A stretch of 41,957 nt of DNA from Chthonomonadaceae bacterium (GCA_027459665.1 DAIDHN010000033.1:1-41957), one strand, 5' to 3'. Shown: positions 1 through 8,020, counted from the stretch's first letter. Notes: generated from the sequence alone by a model not told the origin. Program-made: numbers and translations.

Positions 1-80
1 CCATTTCGTACACGGGGGGCATGAACCTCTACGGCTACTGCGGCAACGGGGCGCTGGGAGCCAGCGACGCAAGCGGGATG
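1..80 (+). repeat. Rhs core-end repeat, copy 1
   Basis: This is an 80-bp segment encoding the last residues of the Rhs core (ISYTGGMNLYGYCGNGALG...). It is nearly identical to 4029-4108 and 8487-8565, and about 51 bp recur at 1770-1820. Such near-identity next to divergent C-terminal domains is the usual substrate for Rhs tip exchange by homologous recombination. Confidence 0.85.
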
Positions 81-569
81 GCAGGATTCAAGAACGGAGG
101 CTCGATAGCTGTGATTGCCTCCTGTGTAACTGCGCTGTATAACCTGGTACACAATTTAACGCATTCTAATTGTGTGGCTGGAAGCATATGTCACTTTGTG
201 GTAGATTGTTTAGGTGGTTCTCTTTGCCAATTGATACTTGCAGCAGCAGTAGCGGATGCAACTGCCGGGCTTGGAGTTTTTCTCTCTAACTGTTTGGCTG
301 CAGCAATATGTAGTGGACTTACGTCTTTATTTGATGAGCTTTGCGATCGTCTAATCCCTTGTTCAAATGGGAACTTGCTTAACGACGCACTTTGTGGCGC
401 GCTGGATATGGGAGCCAGCTGTTTAACTGGTGGAATGATGGGGGCGGCATTGAGGTGGATAAAAATTATGCGACCAAAGAGTATCGGGTATATCCTGGGA
501 GACGCTATAGGTTCGTTACTCGGTCTGAGCTGTGATGATGCAGCAGAACATGACCCTGTAGTATTTTAG
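1..569 (+). CDS. Rhs tip A: end of Rhs core plus Cys/Gly-rich C-terminal domain (5' partial)
   Basis: The reading frame is already open at the left edge (ISYTGGMNLYGYCGN...), so the ATG at 21 is an internal Met and the gene enters from outside the window. The first ~27 codons are the end of an Rhs repeat-associated core; similar DNA recurs at 4029 and 8487. After ASDASGM comes a domain of about 155 residues rich in Gly, Ala and Leu, with about 12 Cys and no charged catalytic signature I recognise. It aligns by eye with the tips at 3554 and 8419, for instance around LSNCLAAAICSGLTSLF, 'ELCD' and the terminal 'AIGS'. Rhs C-terminal domains are usually toxins delivered by secretion machinery. 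Hydrophobic segments would suit a membrane-active toxin, but that is inference. The stop codon overlaps the Shine-Dalgarno of the next gene, implying co-translation. Confidence 0.75.
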   Translation, partial: ISYTGGMNLYGYCGNGALGASDASGMAGFKNGGSIAVIASCVTALYNLVHNLTHSNCVAGSICHFVVDCLGGSLCQLILAAAVADATAGLGVFLSNCLAAAICSGLTSLFDELCDRLIPCSNGNLLNDALCGALDMGASCLTGGMMGAALRWIKIMRPKSIGYILGDAIGSLLGLSCDDAAEHDPVVF

Positions 570-580
570 GAGGTTGATGA

Positions 581-1699
581 ATGAGAATACTGCGTCTGCT
601 GGGCACGGCCATACTATCTCTTCATGTTTTGTTCGCCCTTCTGATTATTATGACCGGCTTCTGGATAATAGATGTTTATACATGGTTTTGCCCACTACTC
701 TGCATTGTTTTGTGGAAGGTATGCGGCTGGCATCTTTTTAATGATTATAGACCCGACCCAATGTTTATCCTCCCTCCTGGCTGGATGGCAGTTCTTCTTT
801 TTTATGTATTCAGTATGGCCAGCCTTCCTTATCGATACACAATGCCTGATGGCTACCTGAGCAGGCGCTTTGTTTATAACAGGGAAAAACAAAGCGTAGG
901 TACAGTAGATAAACAAAATAACGCGGTGTGCATGCAGCATGTACTTTGCGTTCATATCTGCAGGCGCGAGGGGAAGAATGGGCAGGAGCACATAGTTTTG
1001 CAGACAAGAAAGCAGATGTTGCAGGTATGGGAGCAGGATACAGCGATTTTGCCAGATGGCAGTGCTGTGGATTATCAAGCATTGAAAGAGCATTTGCTGC
1101 ATGCAGTTCCGGCCGAATGTATTTTTTCAGGCCTTATGTATGGTGATACTCATTGGCCGTTTCAACAAGATGCTGCGGTAATATCACCCTGGCGTGCGGC
1201 ATACCTGGGCAGCATCTATCTGCGTCTGTGTTTTGTACAGACTGCATATGCAATAAGTTCGTTTTTTCTGCCGCTTGAGTCTGTGCGCAACATAGGCATG
1301 ACAGGTTTTTTACTGGGCTTTTGCTGCAATCTAGTTTTGTTTCGTGCCGTTTATAAAAGCATGCATGCCGGCAGCAGGCTGGCTGCAGTGCGGTATTGTT
1401 TGATTATTGGGGCTGTCTGCCGCAGCCGGTTGGGAAGCCTGCATTGGCTTTCCTGGTATTCCAGTCGGATTTTTCTGATGAATCTTTCAGGGTTATCCTA
1501 TGCAGAGCAGCAAAGCCTGACAGGCGCTTACTGGATCAGAGTGATGAATTCCATACTGTGCCGTTGTGGACGATGGGAAGTCTGTCTTGCAAAGGCTCTT
1601 GGTTCTTTGCTTGAGCAGGCAGGCGGTGACATATCTAAAGAAGGAATGCAAATACTCAAAAAGATGCATATTTCTGTTTCTTCCAGGCCAGCTGTGTAA
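581..1699 (+). CDS. Multi-pass membrane protein, partner of Rhs tip A (candidate immunity protein)
   Basis: A protein of 372 residues starting at an ATG 7 nt after a perfect AGGAGG (568-573) that overlaps the stop of tip A, so the two are translationally linked. Hydrophobic segments lie near residues 5-30, 35-50 and 67-83, then a soluble stretch of ~110 residues (RREGKNGQEHIVLQ...), then two more segments around 215-260, then a C-terminal soluble region with a HEAT-like end (KALGSLLEQAG...GMQILKKM). I do not recognise a named family. The gene directly following an Rhs tip is classically its immunity gene, and a membrane location would suit protection against a membrane-active toxin. The same layout is seen in the partners at 4524 and 9059. 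Immunity function is inferred from position only. Confidence 0.65.
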   Translation: MRILRLLGTAILSLHVLFALLIIMTGFWIIDVYTWFCPLLCIVLWKVCGWHLFNDYRPDPMFILPPGWMAVLLFYVFSMASLPYRYTMPDGYLSRRFVYNREKQSVGTVDKQNNAVCMQHVLCVHICRREGKNGQEHIVLQTRKQMLQVWEQDTAILPDGSAVDYQALKEHLLHAVPAECIFSGLMYGDTHWPFQQDAAVISPWRAAYLGSIYLRLCFVQTAYAISSFFLPLESVRNIGMTGFLLGFCCNLVLFRAVYKSMHAGSRLAAVRYCLIIGAVCRSRLGSLHWLSWYSSRIFLMNLSGLSYAEQQSLTGAYWIRVMNSILCRCGRWEVCLAKALGSLLEQAGGDISKEGMQILKKMHISVSSRPAV

Positions 1700-1769
1700 T
1701 AGAAATATCATGCATTTTAAGCTTGCAGTCTGTTTGCAATCAGAAAGCAGCAAGCACAACGTTTTCAAG

Positions 1770-1820
1770 TATGGCTACTGCGGCAACGGGGCAGTGGGAG
1801 CCAGCGACGCAAGCGGGACG
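1770..1820 (+). pseudogene. Orphan Rhs core-end fragment
   Basis: Fifty-one bases match the Rhs core-end repeat (YGYCGNGAVGASDASGT) with a handful of differences, but the core upstream of it is absent. The frame runs on for only ~50 codons (to about 1970) into sequence overlapping the antisense AbiEii gene. No Cys-rich domain follows. It looks like the scar of a lost or interrupted tip cassette, next to the AbiE insertion. Confidence 0.7.
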
Positions 1821-1884
1821 GCAGTAATCGGTATTCCCGGAATCGTCAAGAATTGGCCAGTGAAAGAATCGAAAATCGTGTTAG

Positions 1885-1903
1885 GCGGCGTTTTGAACGC
1901 CGC
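1885..1903 (-). terminator. Hairpin just after abiEii stop
   Basis: A perfect 8-bp stem GCGGCGTT/AACGCCGC with a 3-nt loop begins 3 nt after the AbiEii stop codon (- strand). The following bases are only modestly T-rich, so it could be an intrinsic terminator or a 3'-end stabiliser. Confidence 0.5.
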
Positions 1904-1905
1904 TG

Positions 1906-2808
1906 CTACTTCCAGGGTCCGCCCGAATCCCAGCGATGCGGAAAGGGGTTTTCTTTGTGCAGCGCATTGAGGATGGGCAGGAGAAAGCTACCGGTTTGCA
2001 TTACCACAGACTGCAGGGTCAGTTGCAGGTTCGCCTCTGAAATGCTCTGAGTTACGAATGCCTTCCACTGCGACTGTTTGGAGGCGCTGGCCCAGAAGTC
2101 GGCGCTCAGCGCTGCCGGGGGGGTGGCAGGGATCGGAAGGCCGCGCCGCATGAATGTGGCGGCAATGGCTTCTGCAAGCGTCTGTCCATCGAATGTAAAC
2201 TTCCTTGAGAGCATCCACACATCAAAAAAGTCCTTCATTCGGCTGTTTCCCATGTCAAGTGCCACCATAGCGTACAGTTTCTCCGCAATCACAGTTTCCT
2301 GGGAGTAGGCGCGCAGCTGCGGTGCAGGGAAGTTGAGAAGCGTAGGAAACTCTATCTGCAGCGGTTCTGGCGTTACCGCGTCTCCAAAGCCGACATCTAC
2401 CTGCACATGAATCCGTGCCTTATCCAGATAGGCAACCAGTGTAATGCGGATGCCGCCATAGAAACTGTCTTCGCGTATCGTTCGGGCAGAAACGCTTTCT
2501 GAATCGAATCGCAGCCCATCCGCCACTACATCCATGTCGCACAGGTCGCGAAAGAGCGCTGCAAGCTGCTCGGCAGACGGGTTCCCCGATCCGAGCAGGT
2601 CAATATCGCGTGTGCGGCGGTGCGGTTCATCCATCCAGCACAGAAAGACCAGTGCTCCCTTGAGAATAAAGCTTTCGGCGTACGCAGAGCAGCTCAGCCG
2701 GAACAGCAGCCGCTCCAGAACGAACTGGGTGAGCAGGCGTTGAAAATCGTCCCCTTTTTCACGGGAGAGGTTGTAGAGCTGCTGTCTGACAGAGGCAGGC
2801 AGGTTCAT
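1906..2808 (-). CDS. AbiEii-type nucleotidyltransferase toxin
   Basis: The toxin of a type IV AbiE toxin-antitoxin/abortive infection system; AbiEii-family proteins are nucleotidyltransferase-fold enzymes that block growth by modifying RNA. The ATG at 2808 is preferred because it overlaps the antitoxin stop as ATGA; the open frame continues 34 codons further upstream into abiEi but without reason to start there. The 300-residue protein shows the family's signatures: FILKGALVF (K50, G51) followed by RRTRDIDLL with D68 and D70 as the metal-binding DxD. Later come VQVDVGFGDAV, a conserved central Asp strand, and ETVIAEKLYAMV with the downstream KDFFDVWML helix. All key motifs appear intact. It lies antisense between Rhs cassettes A and B. 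Confidence 0.9.
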   Translation of the reverse strand: MNLPASVRQQLYNLSREKGDDFQRLLTQFVLERLLFRLSCSAYAESFILKGALVFLCWMDEPHRRTRDIDLLGSGNPSAEQLAALFRDLCDMDVVADGLRFDSESVSARTIREDSFYGGIRITLVAYLDKARIHVQVDVGFGDAVTPEPLQIEFPTLLNFPAPQLRAYSQETVIAEKLYAMVALDMGNSRMKDFFDVWMLSRKFTFDGQTLAEAIAATFMRRGLPIPATPPAALSADFWASASKQSQWKAFVTQSISEANLQLTLQSVVMQTGSFLLPILNALHKENPFPHRWDSGGPWK

Positions 2809-3422
2809 GCCGAAAGCGCTTCTATGTAAGGAGCCATAACATGCTCCATCCGGCAGATGCGGGCGTAATGGCGCAGCGCTGCCCGATCTGCACGTTTCTC
2901 GTATAAGCACTCACGCAGTGCCTCTAGTGCGACGGCCATCCCCACTTTGCTGCGATACTTGAAGCAATCGACCACTGTCTTGGCGACACAGGTCACGCGC
3001 AGGCGTACCCCCTCTGTAATGTACTCTTCAACCCCGGCGGTGAACGCTTCTCCGCTGGCCCGAAAAGTTCTCAGAGGCGGGTAGTCCACCATCGGAGTGC
3101 GTGCCCCTTTTTCCAGAAGGAGCCACACCTGCCAGGGGTCCTGCGTAGTGAGGTGATGAAACTGAAGCGCCGAAAGGAGACAGATAACCCCGTGAGGAAC
3201 GCGCACAGCAACCTGAGCGAGCGTGTGATTATGGGTAATGGGAGCTTTGGGCAGCTGATACAGACCTCGACCCAAGTGCTCAAGCTCACCCCGTTCTCTC
3301 ATTTGCATGATGCGTTTGCGCGTGAGGCCGCGTGCTTCCAGTTCACGGCTGCGCAGTATTCCCGTGCCCAGAGATGCAAGGTCAATCGGCCGCACTTGTT
3401 TACTGGCTTCCGGCAGTTTCAT
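2805..3422 (-). CDS. AbiEi-type antitoxin / transcriptional repressor
   Basis: A 205-residue protein with an N-terminal winged-helix region (residues ~18-60: LRSRELEARGLTRKRIMQMRERGELEHLGRG) and the C-terminal antitoxin domain typical of AbiEi (VICLLSALQFHHL, the TVVDCFKYRSKVG block, then ALEALRECL). AbiEi proteins repress their own operon and neutralise AbiEii without forming a stable complex. It is the first gene of the operon, and its TGA overlaps the toxin ATG by 4 nt. A good sigma-70-like promoter with tandem TATATCA repeats between the -35 and -10 boxes lies 60-90 nt upstream and could be the autoregulated site. Confidence 0.88.
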   Translation of the reverse strand: MKLPEASKQVRPIDLASLGTGILRSRELEARGLTRKRIMQMRERGELEHLGRGLYQLPKAPITHNHTLAQVAVRVPHGVICLLSALQFHHLTTQDPWQVWLLLEKGARTPMVDYPPLRTFRASGEAFTAGVEEYITEGVRLRVTCVAKTVVDCFKYRSKVGMAVALEALRECLYEKRADRAALRHYARICRMEHVMAPYIEALSA

Positions 3423-3445
3423 GGTTAGTTTTTCGCTTTTGGTTC

Positions 3446-3475
3446 TTGTGTGACAGTAGAAACAATTTGTATAAT
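3446..3475 (+). promoter_or_regulatory. Candidate promoter reading toward Rhs tip B
   Basis: TTGTGT (3446-3451), 18-bp spacer and a perfect TATAAT (3470-3475) face the Rhs tip B cassette. The -35 is weak. It lies next to, and opposite in direction to, the abiE promoter, so repression of one could affect the other. Confidence 0.35.
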
Positions 3476-3479
3476 TTTA

Positions 3480-3509
3480 ATTATATCATATATCATATCG
3501 CTTCTTCAA
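3480..3509 (-). promoter_or_regulatory. abiE operon promoter
   Basis: On the - strand TTGAAG (3509-3504), an 18-bp spacer and TATAAT (3485-3480) form a good sigma-70-type promoter about 58 nt before the abiEi ATG. The surrounding DNA is markedly AT-rich. Confidence 0.6.
3482..3499. promoter_or_regulatory. Tandem TATATCA repeats, candidate AbiEi operator
   Basis: Two direct copies of TATATCA (3482-3488, 3489-3495) plus a partial third (TATC) sit between the -35 and -10 elements of the abiE promoter. AbiEi-type antitoxins repress their own promoter, so this is the natural place for the operator, although published AbiEi sites are inverted repeats. Confidence 0.35.
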
Positions 3510-3553
3510 TGCCAATTTATTCCTTATGCGAGTGCAAATACCTCCGTATGTAA

Positions 3554-4465
3554 TTGAGGTTGTACAGATGCCGCCCTTACTTAGCGCTTTTTGTATGTAA
3601 AAGCCGGAAAAAAGCTGACAGGCAGACACTCTTTCTGCAAAGCAGCGCGGGCACGGTATACTACCTTTACGACGGCCTGTGCGCCGTGGAGGAGCACACT
3701 GCTTCTGGCACAGCCCTGGCGGTGACTACATTCGGCCCTGGCGGCCCTCTGGCCCGCACGAGCGGCGGTCGCACGCTGCTCTACACGCCGGATGCGAGCG
3801 GTAACGTGAGCCAGCAGCTGGATGCGGCAACTGGTGCGGTAGTCGCCAGCTACGCCTTCGATGCGTGGGGCGGGCGCAGTGTGGCGACCAGCGACCCGAC
3901 AGCAGCGCTCGACCCGTATGCGGGGTATGGCGGCATGCACGGGTACTACACCGACCCTGAGACAGGGCTGCAGCTTTGCGGCCTGCGTTACTACGACAGC
4001 GCGGCGGGCAGGTGGCTGAACCGCGACCCCATCTCGTACACGGGGGGCATGAACCTCTACGGCTACTGCGGCAATGGGGCACTGGGAGCCAGCGACGCAA
4101 GCGGGATGTTTGGCTGGGGGGATGTGTTTGGCTCTTGTCTGTCAGCAATTGTTCTGCTGGCGGCAATAGAAAAACTTGCTTCTGACACTGCAGGAAGCAT
4201 CGACTGCGGTCCATTATGTAGTTCTGTGGCTGCCTGTTTGGGCAGCTTGCCTGGTTTAATTGGTGCACCTGGGTGGCTTGGATGCGTGGCAGGTTTGATA
4301 GCTGGAATAATACACGGTATTGCCGACTACATATGTAACACGTATTTAAGCCCATGTAACGTAAAGTCTTTTGGCTGCTATGTAATGCAGGCTCTGTTTT
4401 CAACATTGGCTGGATGTTTCGGCGGCTGGCTGGATTCGAGTATTCTGAACGAGTTTGAAGACTGA
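3554..4465 (+). CDS. Rhs tip B: orphan Rhs core plus Cys/Gly-rich C-terminal domain
   Basis: This is an orphan Rhs fragment. Residues ~30-170 are a canonical Rhs core end: GTVYYLYDG, YTPDASGNVSQQLDAATG, VVASYAFDAWGG, YAGYGGMHGYYTDPETGLQL and LRYYDSAAGRWLNRDPI. There is no full YD-repeat shell upstream. The frame begins only with a TTG codon at 3554 after a stop, so independent translation is doubtful; it may be a silent cassette. Residues ~185-303 are a Gly/Ala-rich domain with about 9 Cys that aligns with tips A and C (GCVAGLIAGIIHGI...YICNTYL). The stop TGA at 4463-4465 looks like a mutated TGG: the same frame stays open to 4549 and encodes a tail (LTSAIGSAGGITAGE...) resembling the C-termini of the other tips. 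Confidence 0.7.
   Translation: MRLYRCRPYLALFVCKSRKKADRQTLFLQSSAGTVYYLYDGLCAVEEHTASGTALAVTTFGPGGPLARTSGGRTLLYTPDASGNVSQQLDAATGAVVASYAFDAWGGRSVATSDPTAALDPYAGYGGMHGYYTDPETGLQLCGLRYYDSAAGRWLNRDPISYTGGMNLYGYCGNGALGASDASGMFGWGDVFGSCLSAIVLLAAIEKLASDTAGSIDCGPLCSSVAACLGSLPGLIGAPGWLGCVAGLIAGIIHGIADYICNTYLSPCNVKSFGCYVMQALFSTLAGCFGGWLDSSILNEFED
4029..4108 (+). repeat. Rhs core-end repeat, copy 2
   Basis: An 80-bp copy of the Rhs core-end repeat inside tip B. It differs from 1-80 at only a few positions and contains the same run of six G before the internal ATG. Confidence 0.85.
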
Positions 4466-4523
4466 CTGACAAGTGCGATTGGCTCTGCAGGCGGTATAAC
4501 TGCCGGCGAGGTATGTGCAAACC

Positions 4524-5987
4524 ATGAAAAAACCGGTCACTGGTTTTAACAGAAAAACGCAAACTGATTCCTGCCCAAATTCATCTGAAATGGCGACAGT
4601 CTGCCGGTTGCTGCGAAACTGGGCGTTCACACAGAAGACCGTGACTGGGCTGTGGTTTATTAGTGCCCAACTGTTATGTGAACATCTATTTATTTGGTCA
4701 CAAATAACGTCTCTTGTTGTGATCAATGGCGCGCTTTTGATGGTGATTGTAAGTACTGCGATCATATTGCGGCGTCTTGAGGCCAGAGCAGTGCTCACAT
4801 TTGAAATGCTGAAAGCGAGCAACCAGAGGCTGGTTGGAATAACAATATCCTGCGCTCGATGGAGCAAACATCTGCAGAGGTTTGTATATGATTTAATGCT
4901 GGAAGGCAGTATGGATGAGCGGAGAGCGATGGCAATATCGCTGGGTAGCTTTGAAGGCAGAATGCTTGCGACTTTTCTGTGTGTTGGAGAAAAAAAACGA
5001 ATCGACATGCTTGAAATGCTACAGCAATACAATAATCCTGTGGCTCTTGCATTCAGCCGCATACTGCTGCAAAGCGCACTCAATAGGGAAGCATGGTCTG
5101 CAGCAGCTGTCTATTGTGCCCAGAGCGGCAAAGAAAATACTCGGTTGCTGCACCGCATTCAGCCGGATACAGCAAAATATGGGCAGGGGCGCTTTGGTGC
5201 GGTGATGTGGCAGAAGGGTGCGGAGGTGATGATAAGGCTTGGGAATGTAATTCTGCGTCTATTAGCGGTGATAGCAATACAAATACCCATGCTGCCGCCT
5301 CTAGCCTATGGTATTACCCTGCCTCCCTTGCTGCTGATAGTGTGTTGTGATCTTTTTGCACTGGGTATGGTATGCATATGGCGCTACGCTTTGCCCTCTT
5401 TGTGCAGCAGGGTGACTGACAGCGATCTGGAAAGCGCTTTTGCACAGGCATTGCAGAGAGTTTCGAGAGTGCAAAATTCTCCTGAGAGCTTGCTGGCCGG
5501 CATTCCTGCCAGTTATTTTCAAAAGACTGGTATTGGCACCCCTCCTCTATGCCGGCTGGATATGGAGAACCAGATGTATATTTCTCTCTGTATTGCCAGG
5601 GTATTCTGCCTGGAGGGTGCAGCAAACAGTTCCGGTCTGAATACGATAAGTGAGAAAGCAATTCAGAGTCTTGCCTGCCATTTGTCGCTGCTGTTGAAGC
5701 GGCTGCAAGAGAAACAGAGAGTAGTAATAACCACAAAGCAGATGGCAGTGTACCGAGTGGCAATGAAGGCAGTATGCTGTGTTTCTGACCCGAGAGGAAT
5801 GCATGTGCTTCAAAAGCTGGCGGCACTGAAGCAAACTGATCGATGCAGCAGAGAGATATGTACTTCGGCATCTGCTTTGCTGGCAGAATGCAGGGCACAT
5901 GACAATACCACTCTGGTTCGCGTGGCTGACTACGGCATACAAAACCTTGTTCACCTGCCCGAAGAGCAGAGTGAAGCGCTGCGCTGA
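4524..5987 (+). CDS. Multi-pass membrane protein, partner of Rhs tip B (candidate immunity protein)
   Basis: A protein of 487 residues from the ATG at 4524. That start is preferred over the in-frame GTG at 4515 because the GAGG at 4508-4511 would be too close to the GTG. Two hydrophobic segments lie near residues 43-85, then a soluble stretch of ~150 residues, then two more long hydrophobic segments around 240-290 (VILRLLAVIAIQIPML, LLLIVCCDLFALGMVCI), then ~195 soluble residues that look like alpha-helical HEAT-type repeats (AVYRVAMKAVCCVSDPRG, VLQKLAALKQ, SASALLAECR, LVRVADYGIQNL). I recognise no named family. The layout matches the partners of tips A and C despite little sequence identity. 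The start would overlap the 3' end of tip B if the TGA at 4463 were read through, as expected for coupled toxin and immunity genes. Confidence 0.65.
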   Translation: MKKPVTGFNRKTQTDSCPNSSEMATVCRLLRNWAFTQKTVTGLWFISAQLLCEHLFIWSQITSLVVINGALLMVIVSTAIILRRLEARAVLTFEMLKASNQRLVGITISCARWSKHLQRFVYDLMLEGSMDERRAMAISLGSFEGRMLATFLCVGEKKRIDMLEMLQQYNNPVALAFSRILLQSALNREAWSAAAVYCAQSGKENTRLLHRIQPDTAKYGQGRFGAVMWQKGAEVMIRLGNVILRLLAVIAIQIPMLPPLAYGITLPPLLLIVCCDLFALGMVCIWRYALPSLCSRVTDSDLESAFAQALQRVSRVQNSPESLLAGIPASYFQKTGIGTPPLCRLDMENQMYISLCIARVFCLEGAANSSGLNTISEKAIQSLACHLSLLLKRLQEKQRVVITTKQMAVYRVAMKAVCCVSDPRGMHVLQKLAALKQTDRCSREICTSASALLAECRAHDNTTLVRVADYGIQNLVHLPEEQSEALR

Positions 5988-6287
5988 AAGCTTTCTATTT
6001 TGCAGCTGTGCGGTCTGCGATGCCAGCGCTCTCTGTACATGGCCGAATGGAGCAGTATCAGCAGTAGAAGGCGCAACTTGTCTTGGAGTATCGTGTTTTG
6101 CTGGAGCGATGTGCGGTGTGTCTGTTGCAGTATTATCTGACTTTTGCAGTATCTTTTTTGCCTGTAACGGCAAGGTGAATCTGATAGAAACTGATATGCA
6201 TCTTTTCGCACAGACACAGAGAAACCCAAGAACTGCTGCAGTCTGTCACGAGAATTCCCTGAGAGGTTGTTCTGCGAACAGAATTTC
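5988..6287. other. No convincing gene; possible decayed tip remnant
   Basis: A 300-nt gap between partner B and the PIN gene. The + frame holds a Cys-, Ala- and Val-rich stretch at roughly 6040-6165 (GAVSAVEGATCLGVSCFAGAMC) reminiscent of Rhs tip domains. It has no core repeat, no proper start and runs antisense into the PIN gene. A small hairpin, TTCTG/CAGAA around CGAA (6270-6283), follows the PIN stop. Confidence 0.25.
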
Positions 6288-6791
6288 TTATTTCTGCTCT
6301 ACTATTTGTGTACTAAAAGAGCTGAATCTCAGACGGAATCGATATTTCTCAGCCCACTCTTCTTTGAGAGCATCTGCCTCCGCGATGGTTATCCGGTTGG
6401 CATGAATCCCTGCAATGACTATATCGGGCGATGTAATAATTCTTATCCTCGACGCCAGTGTCTGTGCTCGTTTGATGGCGCGGCGGTCATCTATCGCAAT
6501 CGCGCCTTCAAATTCGATAGCGGCGGCAAATGAGAAGGCTTCCCCCTGCCCCAAACCAAGTGAGAGCAGTCGCGCCACGGTTCCCGTCAGCACCTCCCCT
6601 TCCAGAGTAATAACACAGAGCGCTTCTTCATTGATGAGAGCCTCCAATTGCTCACGCTCCGATTCCGCCTCCGCATAGACTGCATCGACAACACGCACTT
6701 TGTAACCAAGCCCTTGTACCAAATCGAAACGCCGGACTTTCAGGAAATTGAGGAGCGTCGAAGCATCGGCGATGAGGAGCGAAGGTTCCAT
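6288..6791 (-). CDS. PIN-like domain protein (DUF3368-like), putative toxin
   Basis: A 167-residue PIN-fold protein, probably an RNase toxin. Acidic residues expected for the metal site are visible: D9 in LLIADASTLLNF, then E84 in LGLGQGEAFSFAAA and D101/D102 in IAIDDRRAIKRA. This pattern matches the DUF3368 type often paired with an XRE-ImmA/IrrE protein or a UPF0175 antitoxin. The ATG at 6791 overlaps the stop of the upstream gene as TGATG, indicating translational coupling; a TTG one codon earlier is possible but less likely. It is the second gene of a two-gene - strand operon set between Rhs cassettes B and C. Confidence 0.8.
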   Translation of the reverse strand: MEPSLLIADASTLLNFLKVRRFDLVQGLGYKVRVVDAVYAEAESEREQLEALINEEALCVITLEGEVLTGTVARLLSLGLGQGEAFSFAAAIEFEGAIAIDDRRAIKRAQTLASRIRIITSPDIVIAGIHANRITIAEADALKEEWAEKYRFRLRFSSFSTQIVEQK

Positions 6792-7996
6792 CAATCAAAG
6801 CGCTCCTTTACTTGAGCGTACTCCTCTTCCACATCGAGCTTGGCGAGTGTACAAAAGTCCCGGAAACGCCCCCCGGAGATAACCTCGCGTCGATAGGCTT
6901 CCCGCACGAGCCACCGCAAGTAACTCCCTAGTAACGGCTGCTCCTCATCCCGGTTCTCCATGCGCTTCCTTCCTTCATCGCGTTGGTTCAGTAACTCCTG
7001 CAGTCGTTCGCGGTTGACCTTGCCCAGATCGCTCAAACGATATACGGCGGCGTCATAACTTACCTGGAACCTGTCTGCGAGGAAGGCGACATCATGGAAG
7101 CCAATCTCTTGTGAGCCAGGCGCGTTGCGCTTCTCCGCCGATTCTCCCTCTTCGGTCGTGGGGTCAAAAAACCACATGGTTTCGCGGCTGGCTCCACCTT
7201 TGTCGATGCGCGTGAGTAACTCCTGCACCCCTCTTGCGGGCATTAGAAACTCGCTGGCGAAACTGTTGGCGCGGCGCTCTATCAGCTCTTTGGCGTTGTC
7301 GGAACTACTGATCGATGCGGCACGGTTCTTGCGGTCGGCAAGTACATGAGCGTACTCGTGTGCGTAAGAGAAACGCCTGCGATTTCGGTTATGGTTCTGG
7401 TTAATAATCACTGCCGCGCCGATCTGCTGATGAGAAAGACAGATACCTGAGACGTTATCGGGCATCTGCGCCGAAACCGCCCACACTCCCTGCTGTGAGA
7501 TCACTTCGGCCACATTTGGCAACGTTCCCCAGCCCAATCCCAAGCGCTGCCGCTCCTGACTGGCGAGTTCCTGCCCCTGCATGTAAGCCTCTGCATTGCT
7601 ACGCGGATCACGCAGCCCATAGTCGGGCAGAAGCAGATACGCTTCATCGCCGAGCATGCGCTCGATGATTTTCGCCTCCTGAAATACATTGGAGAACCAG
7701 ACAAGCCTTTCGCGGAGAGCAGGCGTTTCCGCGAGCACATCCTGCATACGAAAGAGCGCAGTCAGAGCATCTTCCTCTACATTCTCTGCTTCCAGCAAAA
7801 GGGAAGAGAGCGAGCGTCCATAGAGGTGCGCCAGCCGCGATATTTCGAGTGACGTGATGTTTCTTGCCCCCGACTCAATCAAGGCAAGGGCTTCTCGAGT
7901 GATTTTAACATGATCTGCCGCCTCTTGTTGCGTTAATGAGACGCTTTTACGAGCGTTCTGCAATCGCTGACCTAGCGCCTTTTGAGATAGGGCCAT
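6791..7996 (-). CDS. XRE-family HTH protein with ImmA/IrrE metallopeptidase domain
   Basis: A 401-residue two-domain protein. Residues ~8-62 are a Cro/C1-type helix-turn-helix (RLQNARKSVSLTQQEAADHVKITREALALIESG). Residues ~150-260 hold an ImmA/IrrE zinc peptidase core with HEYAH (H213, E214, H217) and a downstream glutamate in NSFASEFLMP (E249). C-terminal residues include FLADRFQVSYDAAVYRLSDLG, the helical segment usual in ImmA/IrrE regulators. In phage and mobile-element systems such proteases cleave a partner repressor; fused to HTH and followed by a PIN gene they act as the antitoxin or regulator. A perfect 24-bp palindrome lies 25 nt upstream, consistent with autoregulation. Confidence 0.88.
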   Translation of the reverse strand: MALSQKALGQRLQNARKSVSLTQQEAADHVKITREALALIESGARNITSLEISRLAHLYGRSLSSLLLEAENVEEDALTALFRMQDVLAETPALRERLVWFSNVFQEAKIIERMLGDEAYLLLPDYGLRDPRSNAEAYMQGQELASQERQRLGLGWGTLPNVAEVISQQGVWAVSAQMPDNVSGICLSHQQIGAAVIINQNHNRNRRRFSYAHEYAHVLADRKNRAASISSSDNAKELIERRANSFASEFLMPARGVQELLTRIDKGGASRETMWFFDPTTEEGESAEKRNAPGSQEIGFHDVAFLADRFQVSYDAAVYRLSDLGKVNRERLQELLNQRDEGRKRMENRDEEQPLLGSYLRWLVREAYRREVISGGRFRDFCTLAKLDVEEEYAQVKERFD

Positions 7997-8020
7997 AAGG
8001 TTGTCCTCACATTTCAGTCA

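Noticed and set aside
5899-6405. 168-codon + strand frame between partner B and the PIN gene
   Set aside because: It starts inside partner B and ends inside the antisense PIN gene. The Cys/Ala-rich middle part is only faintly tip-like, so it is mentioned as a possible remnant and not called as a gene.
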